The translations under genes were made by a program, and so were the position numbers. From contig JAEACG010000001.1 in the NCBI GenBank assembly GCA_016401345.1, positions 558,001-622,000 on the forward strand: DNA of 64,000 bases, written 5' to 3'. Each line of letters starts with the position of its first letter. The first letter of the stretch is position 1. The notes beneath the pieces were generated by a model that worked only from the letters and a program-made list of their open reading frames with translations, was not told the DNA's origin and made no database searches. The DNA is from Fictibacillus nanhaiensis (GTDB lineage Bacteria > Bacillota > Bacilli > Bacillales > Fictibacillaceae). Positions 15,425-24,304 of this stretch are shown piece by piece.

Positions 15425-16753
15425 GTGAAAGTAGGCGTAGTACTCCCCGTTTATCACCAGGAAAGGGAGTATATTTTTGAATGTATACAATCGATGGAAA
15501 GACAAACTTTTCGTGATTATAAACTTGTAATCGTTCTTGATGGACCTAATGATGAAACGGTCACCGCAATAAAAGAAGCTAGTAAACTTTTAACCATTCC
15601 ATATGAGATCGTTGATCGAAAGGTTAATCTTGGAATTTCTCCTACTTTAAATGAGGGCTTTGAACTTGTTAAAGATTGTCCTTATCTGACATGGATCTCG
15701 AGTGATAACAGACATGATCCAAACTTTTTAGAGCGGTTAGTCGATACGATGGATCAAGCTCCAAAGGAAACCGTATTGGTGTATTCATTTTATAGGCGGA
15801 TTGATCAACATGGTACACCAATCACTTATACAAAAGCATGGTACGAATATGTTGAGCATTTTATGACGAGAAAACGAGAAGACATTTTCCAGAATTGTTT
15901 TATTGGAGCATCTTTCATGTTTACGAGTGAAGCTTTTTCAAAAGCTGGGGGCTATCGGGTAGATTTCCCTAACGTACAAGACCATGATTTTTGGATCCGC
16001 TTGCTTCAGCATGGCGATTTTGTACTGCTCCGGGAATATATTATGGAATATCGTTTTAATGGACGATTTGCACTTACAACAAACATCCCACCCGAACAGC
16101 TGACGATGGAAAGTATGGCTAGCAGTATCGATATACAAAAAAGTATCGGAAAGGTACCAAAAGTAAGTGTTGTCCTTTATTCACACAATCATGTGAAAAC
16201 GATCGATCTTGCATTGAACAGCATTCTTCAACAAACGTTGAGCGATTTTCAGATTGTTATTGTGGATGATGGTTCGACCGATTTTACTCCTGATTCAATT
16301 CATCGAACACACGACTTTAGAATGATTCCATTGTTGCTAAATCATCGCGGAAAAGCGGAAACCATTGAAATAGCTCTTGATTATTGCATTGGAGATTATG
16401 TTCTTTTTATGACAGGTGAAGACTGGCTTGATCCACAAGCGCTAGAACAGATGGTGTTAAAAATGGAATCCTTACCGTCAGAAACAGATCTGTTGGTAAC
16501 GAATCATAAAATTTGGTACGACCGTCGAGGACGTTTGACTTCAGGACCAATTATTAGAGGTACTCGGTATGTTAAATCCTCGTTAAATAAAACCATTCAA
16601 CCATACGCCGTTTTGTATCGATTAAGATCTCTTCATAAAAGTTTGAGTGGCGTCTCAAACAATCAAGTTGAGACTCACTTTTATAGCCAGCATATTAAGC
16701 CTGGAAATACACATTGGATGAATATGGCTCTATACCATAAGCGAATGAAATAA
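15425..16753 (+). CDS. Glycosyltransferase with two tandem GT2 domains
   Basis: A protein of 442 residues. The first GT2 (GT-A) domain spans about 1-235 with VVLPVYHQ, NLGISPTLNEG and an acidic SSDNRHDP motif. The second spans about 250-380 with VSVVLYSHN, VDDGSTD and TGEDWLDP in the DxD position. Such double-headed enzymes can add two sugars or alternate. GTG at 15425 is preferred, as TAGGAGG lies 7 bases upstream; a longer reading frame has no RBS. It has no membrane segments, so acts in the cytosol of the mother cell, probably on the spore-surface glycan. Neighbouring sugar genes support this. Confidence 0.85.
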   Translation: MKVGVVLPVYHQEREYIFECIQSMERQTFRDYKLVIVLDGPNDETVTAIKEASKLLTIPYEIVDRKVNLGISPTLNEGFELVKDCPYLTWISSDNRHDPNFLERLVDTMDQAPKETVLVYSFYRRIDQHGTPITYTKAWYEYVEHFMTRKREDIFQNCFIGASFMFTSEAFSKAGGYRVDFPNVQDHDFWIRLLQHGDFVLLREYIMEYRFNGRFALTTNIPPEQLTMESMASSIDIQKSIGKVPKVSVVLYSHNHVKTIDLALNSILQQTLSDFQIVIVDDGSTDFTPDSIHRTHDFRMIPLLLNHRGKAETIEIALDYCIGDYVLFMTGEDWLDPQALEQMVLKMESLPSETDLLVTNHKIWYDRRGRLTSGPIIRGTRYVKSSLNKTIQPYAVLYRLRSLHKSLSGVSNNQVETHFYSQHIKPGNTHWMNMALYHKRMK

Positions 16754-16757
16754 ATAG

Positions 16758-16782
16758 AGCGTCCCCATGAATGAGGGACGCT
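16758..16782 (+). terminator. Terminator of the double GT2 gene
   Basis: Stem AGCGTCCC / GGGACGCT followed by TTTTT. Confidence 0.85.
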
Positions 16783-16806
16783 TTTTTAGTGTATTAACTT
16801 GTTACA

Positions 16807-17676
16807 TTACCTGATTGATCTGTAAAATGTAAGAGTTTGCTGTATCGAAATTTCTAATGGGTATTTTTTCTGCCAAAGGAGTTCTTGTAAGAGTTTTGAA
16901 TCCATGACATTGGGACTTTTTTCTGGAGAAGCGGCTGTCTCTAACAAAGTCAGTTTTTCTTTCGTAAACGTTTGAAAGATATCAGCTATCTCTAACAGTG
17001 TTGTCATCTTTCCTGATCCTATTTCGTAGGTCTTATTATGATGGCCTTTCTTCAACAGAACTTCATAAGCAGATATCGCATCTCTTACATCTAAGAACTC
17101 TCGCTTGTTTCCAAGATGACTGATATTAATAGCACTTACATCACCCGTATTCTCCCTGTGGATAATACGCTTTGCTAAAAAAGAAACGAAACCAGGTGAT
17201 GTGCCTGGTCCGATTAAATTACATGGTTTTGCTACCATAACTTGAAGATCAAACAGATGCGTCCAGTCCATCACTAGGTTTTGTTGAAGCTGTTTACTCA
17301 CTCCATACGGATGATCCTTTCCCGAAAGTGCTGAGGTAACAATTACTGTTCGGCACGATGGGACTGATGAACGAATAGCTTCAAGTAAATAAAGTGTTCC
17401 TAGAACATTTGCTTCAATCGTCGAGATCGGGTCTTCCCATGAATGAGGTACAGAATTCACACCTGCCAAATGAAGGCAGAAGTTAGGTTTATGCTTGTTT
17501 AGGATTTCCGAAATACTTGCTTTGTTTAAAAGATCACATGTTTCTGCATGCACCTTCGAAATAGAAAAGGAACTTCTTGAAATGCCTATTACTTCATATC
17601 CTTTATCCACAAAGTACTGACAGGCATGAAGCCCTGTAAATCCAGTTGCACCTGTTATTACGATCTTTTTTTTCAT
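16807..17676 (-). CDS. NAD(P)-dependent sugar epimerase/reductase (extended SDR)
   Basis: A protein of 289 residues with the cofactor motif GATGFTGLHA near the N-terminus and the SDR pair Y-G-V-S-K preceded by TSALSG. Overall similarity in my reading is to GDP-4-keto-6-deoxymannose reductase and related 4-keto-sugar reductases. It is the last gene of a four-gene operon; ATG at 17676 overlaps the previous stop (ATGA), so the two are coupled. It may finish a 6-deoxy-hexosamine or make a second sugar. The exact substrate cannot be read from the sequence. Confidence 0.82.
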   Translation of the reverse strand: MKKKIVITGATGFTGLHACQYFVDKGYEVIGISRSSFSISKVHAETCDLLNKASISEILNKHKPNFCLHLAGVNSVPHSWEDPISTIEANVLGTLYLLEAIRSSVPSCRTVIVTSALSGKDHPYGVSKQLQQNLVMDWTHLFDLQVMVAKPCNLIGPGTSPGFVSFLAKRIIHRENTGDVSAINISHLGNKREFLDVRDAISAYEVLLKKGHHNKTYEIGSGKMTTLLEIADIFQTFTKEKLTLLETAASPEKSPNVMDSKLLQELLWQKKYPLEISIQQTLTFYRSIR

Positions 17677-18488
17677 TTTAACCAATCTTTTAAATCTTGT
17701 ACCTGTTTTTCATAAGATGCGACCTTAAATGTTGAATCTGTCCTTGTGTTAAAGAGTGTTCGATCTAATCGTGGCTCGGTATGCGGGATAATATCAACAT
17801 CACCCTTCTGATAGATATCCTTGATAATCTTTAAAAGTTCATACTTTGAAAGAACTTCTGGAGCGGTTAAATGATAAAGACCTGATATTGGATTAGTCGT
17901 GGTATGATCAATAAATTTAGCAAGTTCTAATGTTGTAACACCGTTCCATTTCACATGAGTAAAACCTTTAATGATTCCCTTTTGCTGAATAAACCAATTA
18001 AAAAGGCCGATACCATTTTTTAACTCGGGACCAATAATAGATGTTCGAATCGTTAGATGAGGTTCTGTTTTTATTTCTCCAAGCTGTTTAGTTTTAGCAT
18101 ACATCGATAATCCATCTGGTACCGATTCTTCATTGTAATTACCTTGATGTCCACTAAACACGCAATCTGTACTAATGTGGATCAACTTGCCTCCATACCC
18201 ATTGAGTTGTTTAGCTAATTCGTGTGGAAGTAAGCTGTTTACAAGGATTGCGTCTCTTTGATGGATGGCAGCATATTCGTTTAATAGACCGATGCCATTA
18301 ATAATAAGATCTGGTTTATAATGCTGAACAACTTCTGCAATCTGCGTTAAATTCGTTGCATCCAGCAGGATATGGCCCTCCGTTCCATCTCTAGAAGTCA
18401 GAAGGAGCTCATGTGTTGTCTTTGTTTTGAAATAGGAGGCGATCATATGACCAGCCATCCCATTCGCCCCTAAAATCATGATCTTCAA
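17673..18488 (-). CDS. RmlD-like nucleotide-sugar 4-keto reductase
   Basis: A protein of 271 residues with GANGMAGHM (cofactor), ISTDCVFSG and the catalytic Y-A-K-T-K. It belongs to the RmlD branch, like WbvR, which reduces UDP-4-keto-6-deoxy-L-HexNAc to the L-rhamno form on the way to UDP-L-QuiNAc. It lacks the C-terminal cupin domain of CapF (about 370 residues), which argues for the QuiNAc-type rather than FucNAc-type route. The start TTG overlaps the stop of the dehydratase gene by four bases. Confidence 0.83.
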   Translation of the reverse strand: MKIMILGANGMAGHMIASYFKTKTTHELLLTSRDGTEGHILLDATNLTQIAEVVQHYKPDLIINGIGLLNEYAAIHQRDAILVNSLLPHELAKQLNGYGGKLIHISTDCVFSGHQGNYNEESVPDGLSMYAKTKQLGEIKTEPHLTIRTSIIGPELKNGIGLFNWFIQQKGIIKGFTHVKWNGVTTLELAKFIDHTTTNPISGLYHLTAPEVLSKYELLKIIKDIYQKGDVDIIPHTEPRLDRTLFNTRTDSTFKVASYEKQVQDLKDWLK

Positions 18489-19471
18489 GACAGAAATCCA
18501 CCTTCAACGAGCATCTGATGAATCTCTTTTTTCGTCATTAAATCCGTCTCAGAACTATAGCTTTCAAGCTCTACTTTATCGAAAGATGCATAGTGTTCAT
18601 TCAATCCGTCTATATCAATAGTAGGTAGAATTACAAAGTATTCATTATCAAAAAGGACTGTCGTTGTACTTTCATATTCAGATAATAGGATTTCATGAAG
18701 CTTCTCTCCTGGACGTTTTCCAAGTTCGATCATCTTTACCCCTTTTTCTCCTGAAGCATCAATAAGAACTTGTGCTAGATCTGTAATCTTGCACGTAGGC
18801 ATCTTCATAACAAAGATCTCACCACCTACACTTTCATAAGTGGCTTTAAATAATAGACTGATTGCTTCTTCTAAGGTTAAGAAGAAACGTGTCATTTCAA
18901 AGTCAGTAATGCCCACTTGTCCTTTGTTCTTGATCTGACTTTTAAACACGTGAATAACACTACCATTTGTGCCTAAAACATTACCGCCTCTTACGCAGAC
19001 AAATCGTGTATGCTTACTTAATAGGTTTGCATGAATGATTAACTTTTCACCGATCGCTTTCGTCATTCCGTAAAGATTAGAAGGGTTCGCTGCTTTGTCA
19101 GTTGAAATATAGATCACTTTCGTCACCTTATGATGAATGGCTGTTTCGATTACGTTTTGTGTTCCTTGAATATTGCTTTTCAATGCTTCATAAGGTTGGA
19201 GCTCACAGATGGGTACATGCTTTAATGCTGCAAGATGATAGATATAATCGATGCCTTCGCTCGCTCTCATTAAGGAATCTTTATCTCTGATATCACCAAT
19301 CATAAAGGTAAGCTTGGGATTATAATCAAACTGTCTTTGCATAGCTACTTGACTTGCTTCATTACGCGAGAGAACGATTATTTCTTTCGGTTCTTTTGGC
19401 AGAAGCTGTTTGACTAGCTCATGACCCCAAGATCCCGTGCCCCCCGTAATTAAAATTCTTTTATTAAACAA
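18485..19471 (-). CDS. UDP-GlcNAc 4,6-dehydratase/5-epimerase (CapE/WbjB-like)
   Basis: A protein of 328 residues with the cofactor motif TGGTGSWGHE, the active-site run STDKAANPSNLYGMTKAIGEK, and a downstream MTRFFLT segment. These are typical of the CapE/FlaA1 soluble dehydratases that turn UDP-GlcNAc into a 4-keto-6-deoxy-L-sugar. It overlaps the 2-epimerase gene by 8 bases (TTG start, GGAGG upstream). First committed step of the local amino-sugar pathway. Sequence alone does not tell inverting from retaining enzyme with certainty. Confidence 0.87.
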   Translation of the reverse strand: MFNKRILITGGTGSWGHELVKQLLPKEPKEIIVLSRNEASQVAMQRQFDYNPKLTFMIGDIRDKDSLMRASEGIDYIYHLAALKHVPICELQPYEALKSNIQGTQNVIETAIHHKVTKVIYISTDKAANPSNLYGMTKAIGEKLIIHANLLSKHTRFVCVRGGNVLGTNGSVIHVFKSQIKNKGQVGITDFEMTRFFLTLEEAISLLFKATYESVGGEIFVMKMPTCKITDLAQVLIDASGEKGVKMIELGKRPGEKLHEILLSEYESTTTVLFDNEYFVILPTIDIDGLNEHYASFDKVELESYSSETDLMTKKEIHQMLVEGGFLS

Positions 19472-20555
19472 TACTATTTCCTCCTAAAATAAACTTTACG
19501 ACTCGATCTGAAACATCTAAATCTCCATAGCCTTCGGGAATGGACCATTGCTTCTTCTGATTTGTCATTACTTTTACTGAAGCTAAAATTTGTGTGGCTG
19601 AAACACCTGATACACAATTGCTGCCACACTCAACGGTTTCTGGCCGTTCGGTACTATTTCTCATCGTTACAGTCGGCACTTGGAATAAACAACATTCCTC
19701 TTGAACGGTCCCACTATCTGTTAGTGCACAAAATGCGTGCTTTTCTAACTTTACAAAGTCAAAGAATCCAAATGGTTCATGAAATTGTACGAATGGGTTC
19801 ATCTGTACCGTGCTGCTTTCTAGAATCCTTGATTTTGTGCGTGGGTGGATAGAGCAGATAATCGGCATTTTAAAATGTTCTGCAACTAAATTTAAACCTG
19901 TTAAAATCTCTTTTAAATGAACGTGATTGTCCACGTTCTCAGCACGATGGGCTGTGACTAACATATACTTTCCTTTTGAAACATTTAATTTTTCTAGAAT
20001 TCTGCTATTATCAATCTGTTCTGCAAATTGAGTTAACACTTCATAGATCGGGTTACCTGAAACCATGATTCGGTTAACAGGGACACCTTCTCTAATTAAG
20101 TTCTCTCTGCTGTATTTGGTATACGGCAGATTAAAGGTAGAGATGGCGTCGATTACTTTTCTGTTTTTCTCTTCTGGTACATTTAGGTCAAAACATCGGT
20201 TACCCGCTTCCATATGAACGACTGGTATGTTCAACCTTTCTGTTACGATAGAAGAAAGAGCACTATTCGTGTCACCAAGAACCAAAACTTTATCAGGTTT
20301 CTCATGTAACAATATTTTCTCTAGCTCTGAAAACAGATGTGCAATTTGATTTCCGAAAGAAAATTGTTGTTTCATTAAAATATAGTCTGGCTTTCTAAGT
20401 TGAAACTCTTGGAAAAACACGTCATTTAATGAAGGTGTGAAGTTTTGACCTGTGTGAATCAAAACATGTTGATCTGCTAATTGATCTAGTTTTTTGATGA
20501 TCAAACTTAGTCGTATGATCTCAGGACGTGTTCCAAGAATAGTTACTATTTTCAA
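19464..20555 (-). CDS. UDP-N-acetyl-amino-sugar 2-epimerase (WecB/CapG/WbvD-like)
   Basis: A protein of 363 residues of the non-hydrolysing UDP-GlcNAc 2-epimerase family: GTRPEIIRL at the N-terminus, VLGDTNSALSS, HMEAGNRCFD, TAHRAENVDN and LTDSGTVQEECC. It opens a four-gene operon with overlapping or closely spaced genes. With a CapE-like dehydratase and an RmlD-like reductase, it fits the last step to UDP-L-QuiNAc (or UDP-L-FucNAc). The TTG start follows AAGGAGAG. A CATANNNTA element lies 40 bases upstream. Confidence 0.88.
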   Translation of the reverse strand: MKIVTILGTRPEIIRLSLIIKKLDQLADQHVLIHTGQNFTPSLNDVFFQEFQLRKPDYILMKQQFSFGNQIAHLFSELEKILLHEKPDKVLVLGDTNSALSSIVTERLNIPVVHMEAGNRCFDLNVPEEKNRKVIDAISTFNLPYTKYSRENLIREGVPVNRIMVSGNPIYEVLTQFAEQIDNSRILEKLNVSKGKYMLVTAHRAENVDNHVHLKEILTGLNLVAEHFKMPIICSIHPRTKSRILESSTVQMNPFVQFHEPFGFFDFVKLEKHAFCALTDSGTVQEECCLFQVPTVTMRNSTERPETVECGSNCVSGVSATQILASVKVMTNQKKQWSIPEGYGDLDVSDRVVKFILGGNSIV

Positions 20556-20594
20556 TGAAACTCTCCTTCCATAATTAAAATTAAAACTTTATAT

Positions 20595-20603
20595 TAAACT
20601 ATG
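20595..20603 (-). promoter_or_regulatory. Sporulation-type -10 element of the amino-sugar operon
   Basis: CATAGTTTA on the minus strand fits CATANNNTA (sigma-K or sigma-E). An AC occurs 14 bases upstream, slightly close for sigma-K. Confidence 0.45.
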
Positions 20604-20696
20604 ATTGTATTCCCAATGTGGACTAGACCCCTACCCTGTACAAACAAAAAAGGCACCCCTTCAGAGTGAGTGTTTAGAACATCTTTTCTATGAATT

Positions 20697-20704
20697 CATA
20701 CAAT
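20697..20704 (+). promoter_or_regulatory. Sigma-E-like -10 element of GT4 gene
   Basis: CATACAAT, an exact match to the sigma-E -10 consensus CATACAnT, 30 bases before the GT4 start. The -35 region is poor. Confidence 0.35.
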
Positions 20705-20733
20705 GGCTTATAGAATTTAAAAGGAGCTACTGT

Positions 20734-21792
20734 ATGATCACAGCTAAAATATTGTTTGTTTTTTATTTACCTAGCGGCGGCATGGAAACATTGAACCGTC
20801 AACGCTGTAAAGCCCTTAAGAACCACGGCATCGACTGTCATCTTCTCTACCTTCAGAATGGTACAGGCATGCAAAACATTTCTGAGATTACTACTTATAT
20901 CACAAATAATGATGAAGAGATTAAAAGAATAATAATGGATGATTTTGATGCCATCTTCGTTTGCTCAGACATTAACTTACTTCACCGTATAAGAAAGCTT
21001 GGGTTTACAGGTAAACTTATATATGAGGTGCAAGGGTTAGGTAGTTACCAAAACGCTGAAAAAATTTTGCTTCAGGCAAAGCCGAACGTGGAAACATATT
21101 CTAACGGAATCCTTTTTCCTAATACACCTCATCTAATCAACTTGATTCAAGCCTACTATCCTTCCACACCTAAATATTGCTTTCATAATTGTTTTGATAA
21201 AGATGAATTTTGTTATGTTTCAATGGAAAAACCGAGCTTTCCGATCGTTGGCTGGGTTGGGAGAATTGAAGAGAATAAAAATTGGAAAGATTATTTAGAG
21301 TTTTCCTTTCGCTTCTTAAAGCATAGACCTGACACTCAATTTTGGATGTTCATAGACGATACACTAGGCGATCAAAAGGAGCGAATGAAGTTTAATAGAC
21401 TGGTGACTCAGATGGGGTTAAGCACTTCATTAAAGCTGCATGCGAACATCCCTCATAAACAGATGGCCAACTACTTTTCCATGATCGGGGATTCTGGAGG
21501 ATTCTTATTATCGACTTCTATAGTAGAAGGATTCGGGTACGCAGTCATTGAGGCGATGAGCTGCAGATGCCCTGTTCTCTCTTCTGATTCAGATGGTGTA
21601 AAAGCATTCATCGCTCATAATCAAACTGGTAAATTTTACACGAATGCTAGAATTGAAACGGCTGTTCCGGAAGCATTAGAACTGGTTAACAATGTGGTGT
21701 TACGTTCTAGTATTATAGATCAAGCATACAATCACTTAGATGTATTTAACCTGGATACGTATGCCCAAGAATTTATGAATATTTTAAAATAA
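20734..21792 (+). CDS. Family 4-type glycosyltransferase
   Basis: A GT-B protein of 352 residues. The C-terminal domain contains VGWVGRIEENKNW and the E-x7-E signature (VEGFGYAVIEAMSCRCPVLS). The N-terminal domain has a G-G-M-E-T motif typical of the acceptor-side loop. Retaining GT4 enzymes transfer sugar from UDP/GDP donors. ATG at 20734 follows AAAGGAG; an upstream in-frame extension has no RBS. It is divergent from the amino-sugar operon, so both may be switched on together in the mother cell. Confidence 0.87.
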   Translation: MITAKILFVFYLPSGGMETLNRQRCKALKNHGIDCHLLYLQNGTGMQNISEITTYITNNDEEIKRIIMDDFDAIFVCSDINLLHRIRKLGFTGKLIYEVQGLGSYQNAEKILLQAKPNVETYSNGILFPNTPHLINLIQAYYPSTPKYCFHNCFDKDEFCYVSMEKPSFPIVGWVGRIEENKNWKDYLEFSFRFLKHRPDTQFWMFIDDTLGDQKERMKFNRLVTQMGLSTSLKLHANIPHKQMANYFSMIGDSGGFLLSTSIVEGFGYAVIEAMSCRCPVLSSDSDGVKAFIAHNQTGKFYTNARIETAVPEALELVNNVVLRSSIIDQAYNHLDVFNLDTYAQEFMNILK

Positions 21793-21819
21793 AATACAGA
21801 TATCCTAAGTTTGTTCACA

Positions 21820-21846
21820 AAAAAAGCTCCTAAAGAGGGCTTTTTT
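21820..21846. terminator. Bidirectional terminator
   Basis: AAAAAAGC...GCTTTTTT hairpin between the convergent GT4 and GT2 genes; the right arm touches the GT2 stop codon. Confidence 0.7.
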
Positions 21847-22564
21847 ATGTGCCTTTAATTCGTTTAACGATCTGTTGAGTCATCATTCTTTTATATCTTT
21901 TAGAGACAAGCTTAACTTCTTTTCCTATCGACGGTTTACGTACCTGTGAACCCATTTCACTGTGCACGCGATAATGGGTTAACGGCTGATTGTAGTGAAA
22001 AAATAGGATGTCCGAACAGATCACTCGTAACCAATAATCATAATCTTGCGTACTCGGAAGCTCTTCATCAAAGTATCCTATTTGCTGAATGAGTTTTTTA
22101 TCCATCATAACTGTACATCCATTGATCACACAGCTTCTTCTCATCACTTTTAGAAATGCCAAATAATCAGTGTTATCGAAACCGAGTGTTGAACTTGTAA
22201 GAACATTATCCTCATTCATAAGTCTGAAGTTCGTACTGCTGATCAGCGCGCCTACTTCTTTCATAAATGCAATCTGACGTTCTACTTTGTATGGAAGAAA
22301 CATGTCATCTGAACTTAACCAACATATAAAGTCACCACTTGCAGCTTTTATGCCGGCATTTAATGCACTTGCAGTTCCACCATTTGGTTTTGAGAGGATC
22401 GTAACCTGATCTCTAAAAGCGTCTAATTTCTCGTTATGTTGAAACGATCCATCATTTACGACAATAATTTCAATATGTTTGTACGTTTGATTCAACGCAC
22501 TTTGTATAGCGTGTGTGACATAAGTACAGTTGTAAAATGGGATAATAATAGATACTTTATCCAT
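21845..22564 (-). CDS. Family 2 glycosyltransferase
   Basis: A GT-A protein of 239 residues. It has VSIIIPFYN at the start, VVNDGS, KPNGGTASALNAGI and the metal-binding SSDDMF, plus the acceptor-side QDYDYWLRV. It is short, with no membrane segment. ATG at 22564 comes directly after the stop of the CgeB-like gene, with AAAGGAAAC as RBS, so the two are co-translated. It likely works on the same glycan as its partner. Confidence 0.87.
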   Translation of the reverse strand: MDKVSIIIPFYNCTYVTHAIQSALNQTYKHIEIIVVNDGSFQHNEKLDAFRDQVTILSKPNGGTASALNAGIKAASGDFICWLSSDDMFLPYKVERQIAFMKEVGALISSTNFRLMNEDNVLTSSTLGFDNTDYLAFLKVMRRSCVINGCTVMMDKKLIQQIGYFDEELPSTQDYDYWLRVICSDILFFHYNQPLTHYRVHSEMGSQVRKPSIGKEVKLVSKRYKRMMTQQIVKRIKGT

Positions 22565-23497
22565 TCAAAGTTTCCTTTCAATAATTGTTTGTATTTTGTG
22601 TATCATTTCAAGAGCTCTTTTGCTTGAGATATGTCTCTCGTGAACCATCTTATATCCTTGTCTAGCGATAACATTCCGTTCTATTTCGTTAGCAAGGTAA
22701 TAAGTGATCTTTTCTTTATAATTATTGAGATCAATTTGTACGAAAGTTTGACCATCAATAAATCCAAGTTCATATAATTCTGGTGAACCTGGAGCTAGCA
22801 ACAATGTTTTTGAGGCTAATACTTCGAAATACTTCAAAAGTGGATAATGATAGATCGAATCACATGTAATAAATATCTTGGCAGCATTTATTTCTTTTGC
22901 ATATTCTGCGCCTGAGATAATTTCTTTCTCATGCGCTTTTATATCACGGTATCCAGGATGCTTGAAGGTTTTAAAACCACTAAAAGTTTTCATCTCTTGC
23001 ATGATCTTGGCTCTAAGAGGATAAAGATGCGGATAGTTTGCACCTACCATTAAAACGTCTGTTTCTTTTGTAATCTGGTAATCTTTGAAAACATTTTCGT
23101 TCACATGATGAGGGAACCAATGTACCTTATCTGATAGTGAAGGAAAAGTTTGGATAAAAGCTTCTTTATAATGAGGAAATAAAACTTTAATACAACTTAA
23201 TTTCATAATCCTCTCACGTAATTTTGGGTTGTAATGCAAATCGTGAACGATCATCCCAGATGGTACGTTCAATGTCTCGAGTCCATTTATAAAAGGACTA
23301 TAGTTTTTGTGAATATCATTAAATAATATGAAATCAGGTTTCCTTTGAACACGTGAAAGAATATATTGAATAGAAGCATGTTCGCTCCACACTTCAACAT
23401 TCACATGTTTTTGAAGTTCTTGGTATAAATAATGACTTGATTTATCAATAAATTGGCTAGTGTTTTTTGATATAAAGAGTATATTTAACTTGCTCAT
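22565..23497 (-). CDS. CgeB-like glycosyltransferase (spore maturation/crust glycosylation)
   Basis: A GT-B protein of 310 residues. The C-terminal part (SIYHYPLLKYFEVLASKTLLLAPGSPELYELGF) is the pattern of the CgeB-type glycosyltransferase 1 family. In B. subtilis CgeB helps build the polysaccharide on the outermost spore layer. The N-terminal half has VNVEVWSEHAS and HDLHYNPKLRERI. The start follows AAAGGG. It sits just downstream of two small beta-domain genes after a hairpin, on the same strand. Confidence 0.8.
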   Translation of the reverse strand: MSKLNILFISKNTSQFIDKSSHYLYQELQKHVNVEVWSEHASIQYILSRVQRKPDFILFNDIHKNYSPFINGLETLNVPSGMIVHDLHYNPKLRERIMKLSCIKVLFPHYKEAFIQTFPSLSDKVHWFPHHVNENVFKDYQITKETDVLMVGANYPHLYPLRAKIMQEMKTFSGFKTFKHPGYRDIKAHEKEIISGAEYAKEINAAKIFITCDSIYHYPLLKYFEVLASKTLLLAPGSPELYELGFIDGQTFVQIDLNNYKEKITYYLANEIERNVIARQGYKMVHERHISSKRALEMIHKIQTIIERKL

Positions 23498-23524
23498 CTA
23501 TTAACCCTTTCTAAATAAATTGAA

Positions 23525-23550
23525 AAGACTTCATGTAAACATGAAGTCTT
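23525..23550 (-). terminator. Hairpin between beta-domain gene and cgeB-like gene
   Basis: A perfect 11-bp stem AAGACTTCATG / CATGAAGTCTT with loop TAAA. On the minus strand only a moderate T-rich tract follows, so read-through into the CgeB-like gene is possible. Confidence 0.7.
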
Positions 23551-23557
23551 CGTTGAA

Positions 23558-23767
23558 TTAAATTTCGATACCAAGAATATCGTTAAGACGAATATAATAA
23601 ACAGATCCGGCACCTGAACCCGCACCTGCAAAAATCACAAAATTTTCTTGTACAGATACGACAGTTACTCCAAAAAGGTTTGTCTCTTCACATGATGTAA
23701 ACACTTGTGTGATAACTGTATTCTGTCCCTGCATGTTTCTTAACATGCTTCTAAATAATAATCCCAC
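23558..23767 (-). CDS. Small single beta-domain protein (69 aa), spore-surface associated
   Basis: GTG start at 23767 after AAAGGAG. The core ITQVFTSCEETNLFGVTVVSVQENFVIFAG...YYIRLNDILGIEI has the strand pattern of small Sm/DUF2642-like domains in Bacillus. It follows a related single-domain gene by 28 bases, so the two are an operon. Function unknown. Confidence 0.7.
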   Translation of the reverse strand: MGLLFRSMLRNMQGQNTVITQVFTSCEETNLFGVTVVSVQENFVIFAGAGSGAGSVYYIRLNDILGIEI

Positions 23768-23795
23768 TATTCCAACTCCTTTCTTATTTTCTAAA

Positions 23796-24029
23796 TTAGA
23801 TTACTGCTGTGTCTTGGATTGTGATAATCTTGTCAATTGGTACAAGGTAATTTGTAGTACCATCATTAACGATAATAAAATCTGCTTGTACTTCAGTAAT
23901 TGTAACTGCCTCTAAAGCAGGAGCAGCCACAACTTGTGTTGATGGTACATAAATAACATCAATATTTGTAGCCAATCTTGCATTTTGAATTAATCTCGCT
24001 CTTAAGTTTTGTGTTCCAAAAATCGCCAT
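23796..24029 (-). CDS. Single-copy version of the beta-rich domain (77 aa)
   Basis: A protein of 77 residues, ATG after GGGAGAAAG. It reads NLRARLIQNARLATNIDVIYVPS...VTITEVQADFIIVNDG...VPIDKIITI, which aligns by eye with each of the three repeats in the 4193 gene. It is divergent from the CotY/Z-like gene at 24305, the same layout as the left-hand module. No enzymatic residues. Probably a structural coat component. Confidence 0.75.
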   Translation of the reverse strand: MAIFGTQNLRARLIQNARLATNIDVIYVPSTQVVAAPALEAVTITEVQADFIIVNDGTTNYLVPIDKIITIQDTAVI

Positions 24030-24235
24030 ATAAATCTTTCTCCCTTCAGGAATAAAACAAGCTAGCTAAAATTTGTACTAGCTTTATATATAGATATGAA
24101 AAATTACAACTTGTGCATAGATGAATCGACTAGTAAATGAGCGGAAATTTAAGAAGTTTAGAAGAAAGGGCTAAAACCTATTTATAGAAGATTGGGCATT
24201 AACTAGGTACATGTCTCATGCAAATAATAGCCTCC

Positions 24236-24254
24236 GTTAATATAGTATATTAAC
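24236..24254. promoter_or_regulatory. 19-bp perfect palindrome upstream of CotY/Z-like copy 2
   Basis: GTTAATATA-G-TATATTAAC, a 9+1+9 inverted repeat with symmetric arms, 50 bases before the CotY/Z-like start. It looks like a dimer operator or overlaps the promoter. No known factor assigned. Confidence 0.45.
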
Positions 24255-24304
24255 CCTGATGAAACGTTCAGGTACATGTATCTAATCTATAAGGAGGCAA
24301 TTTA

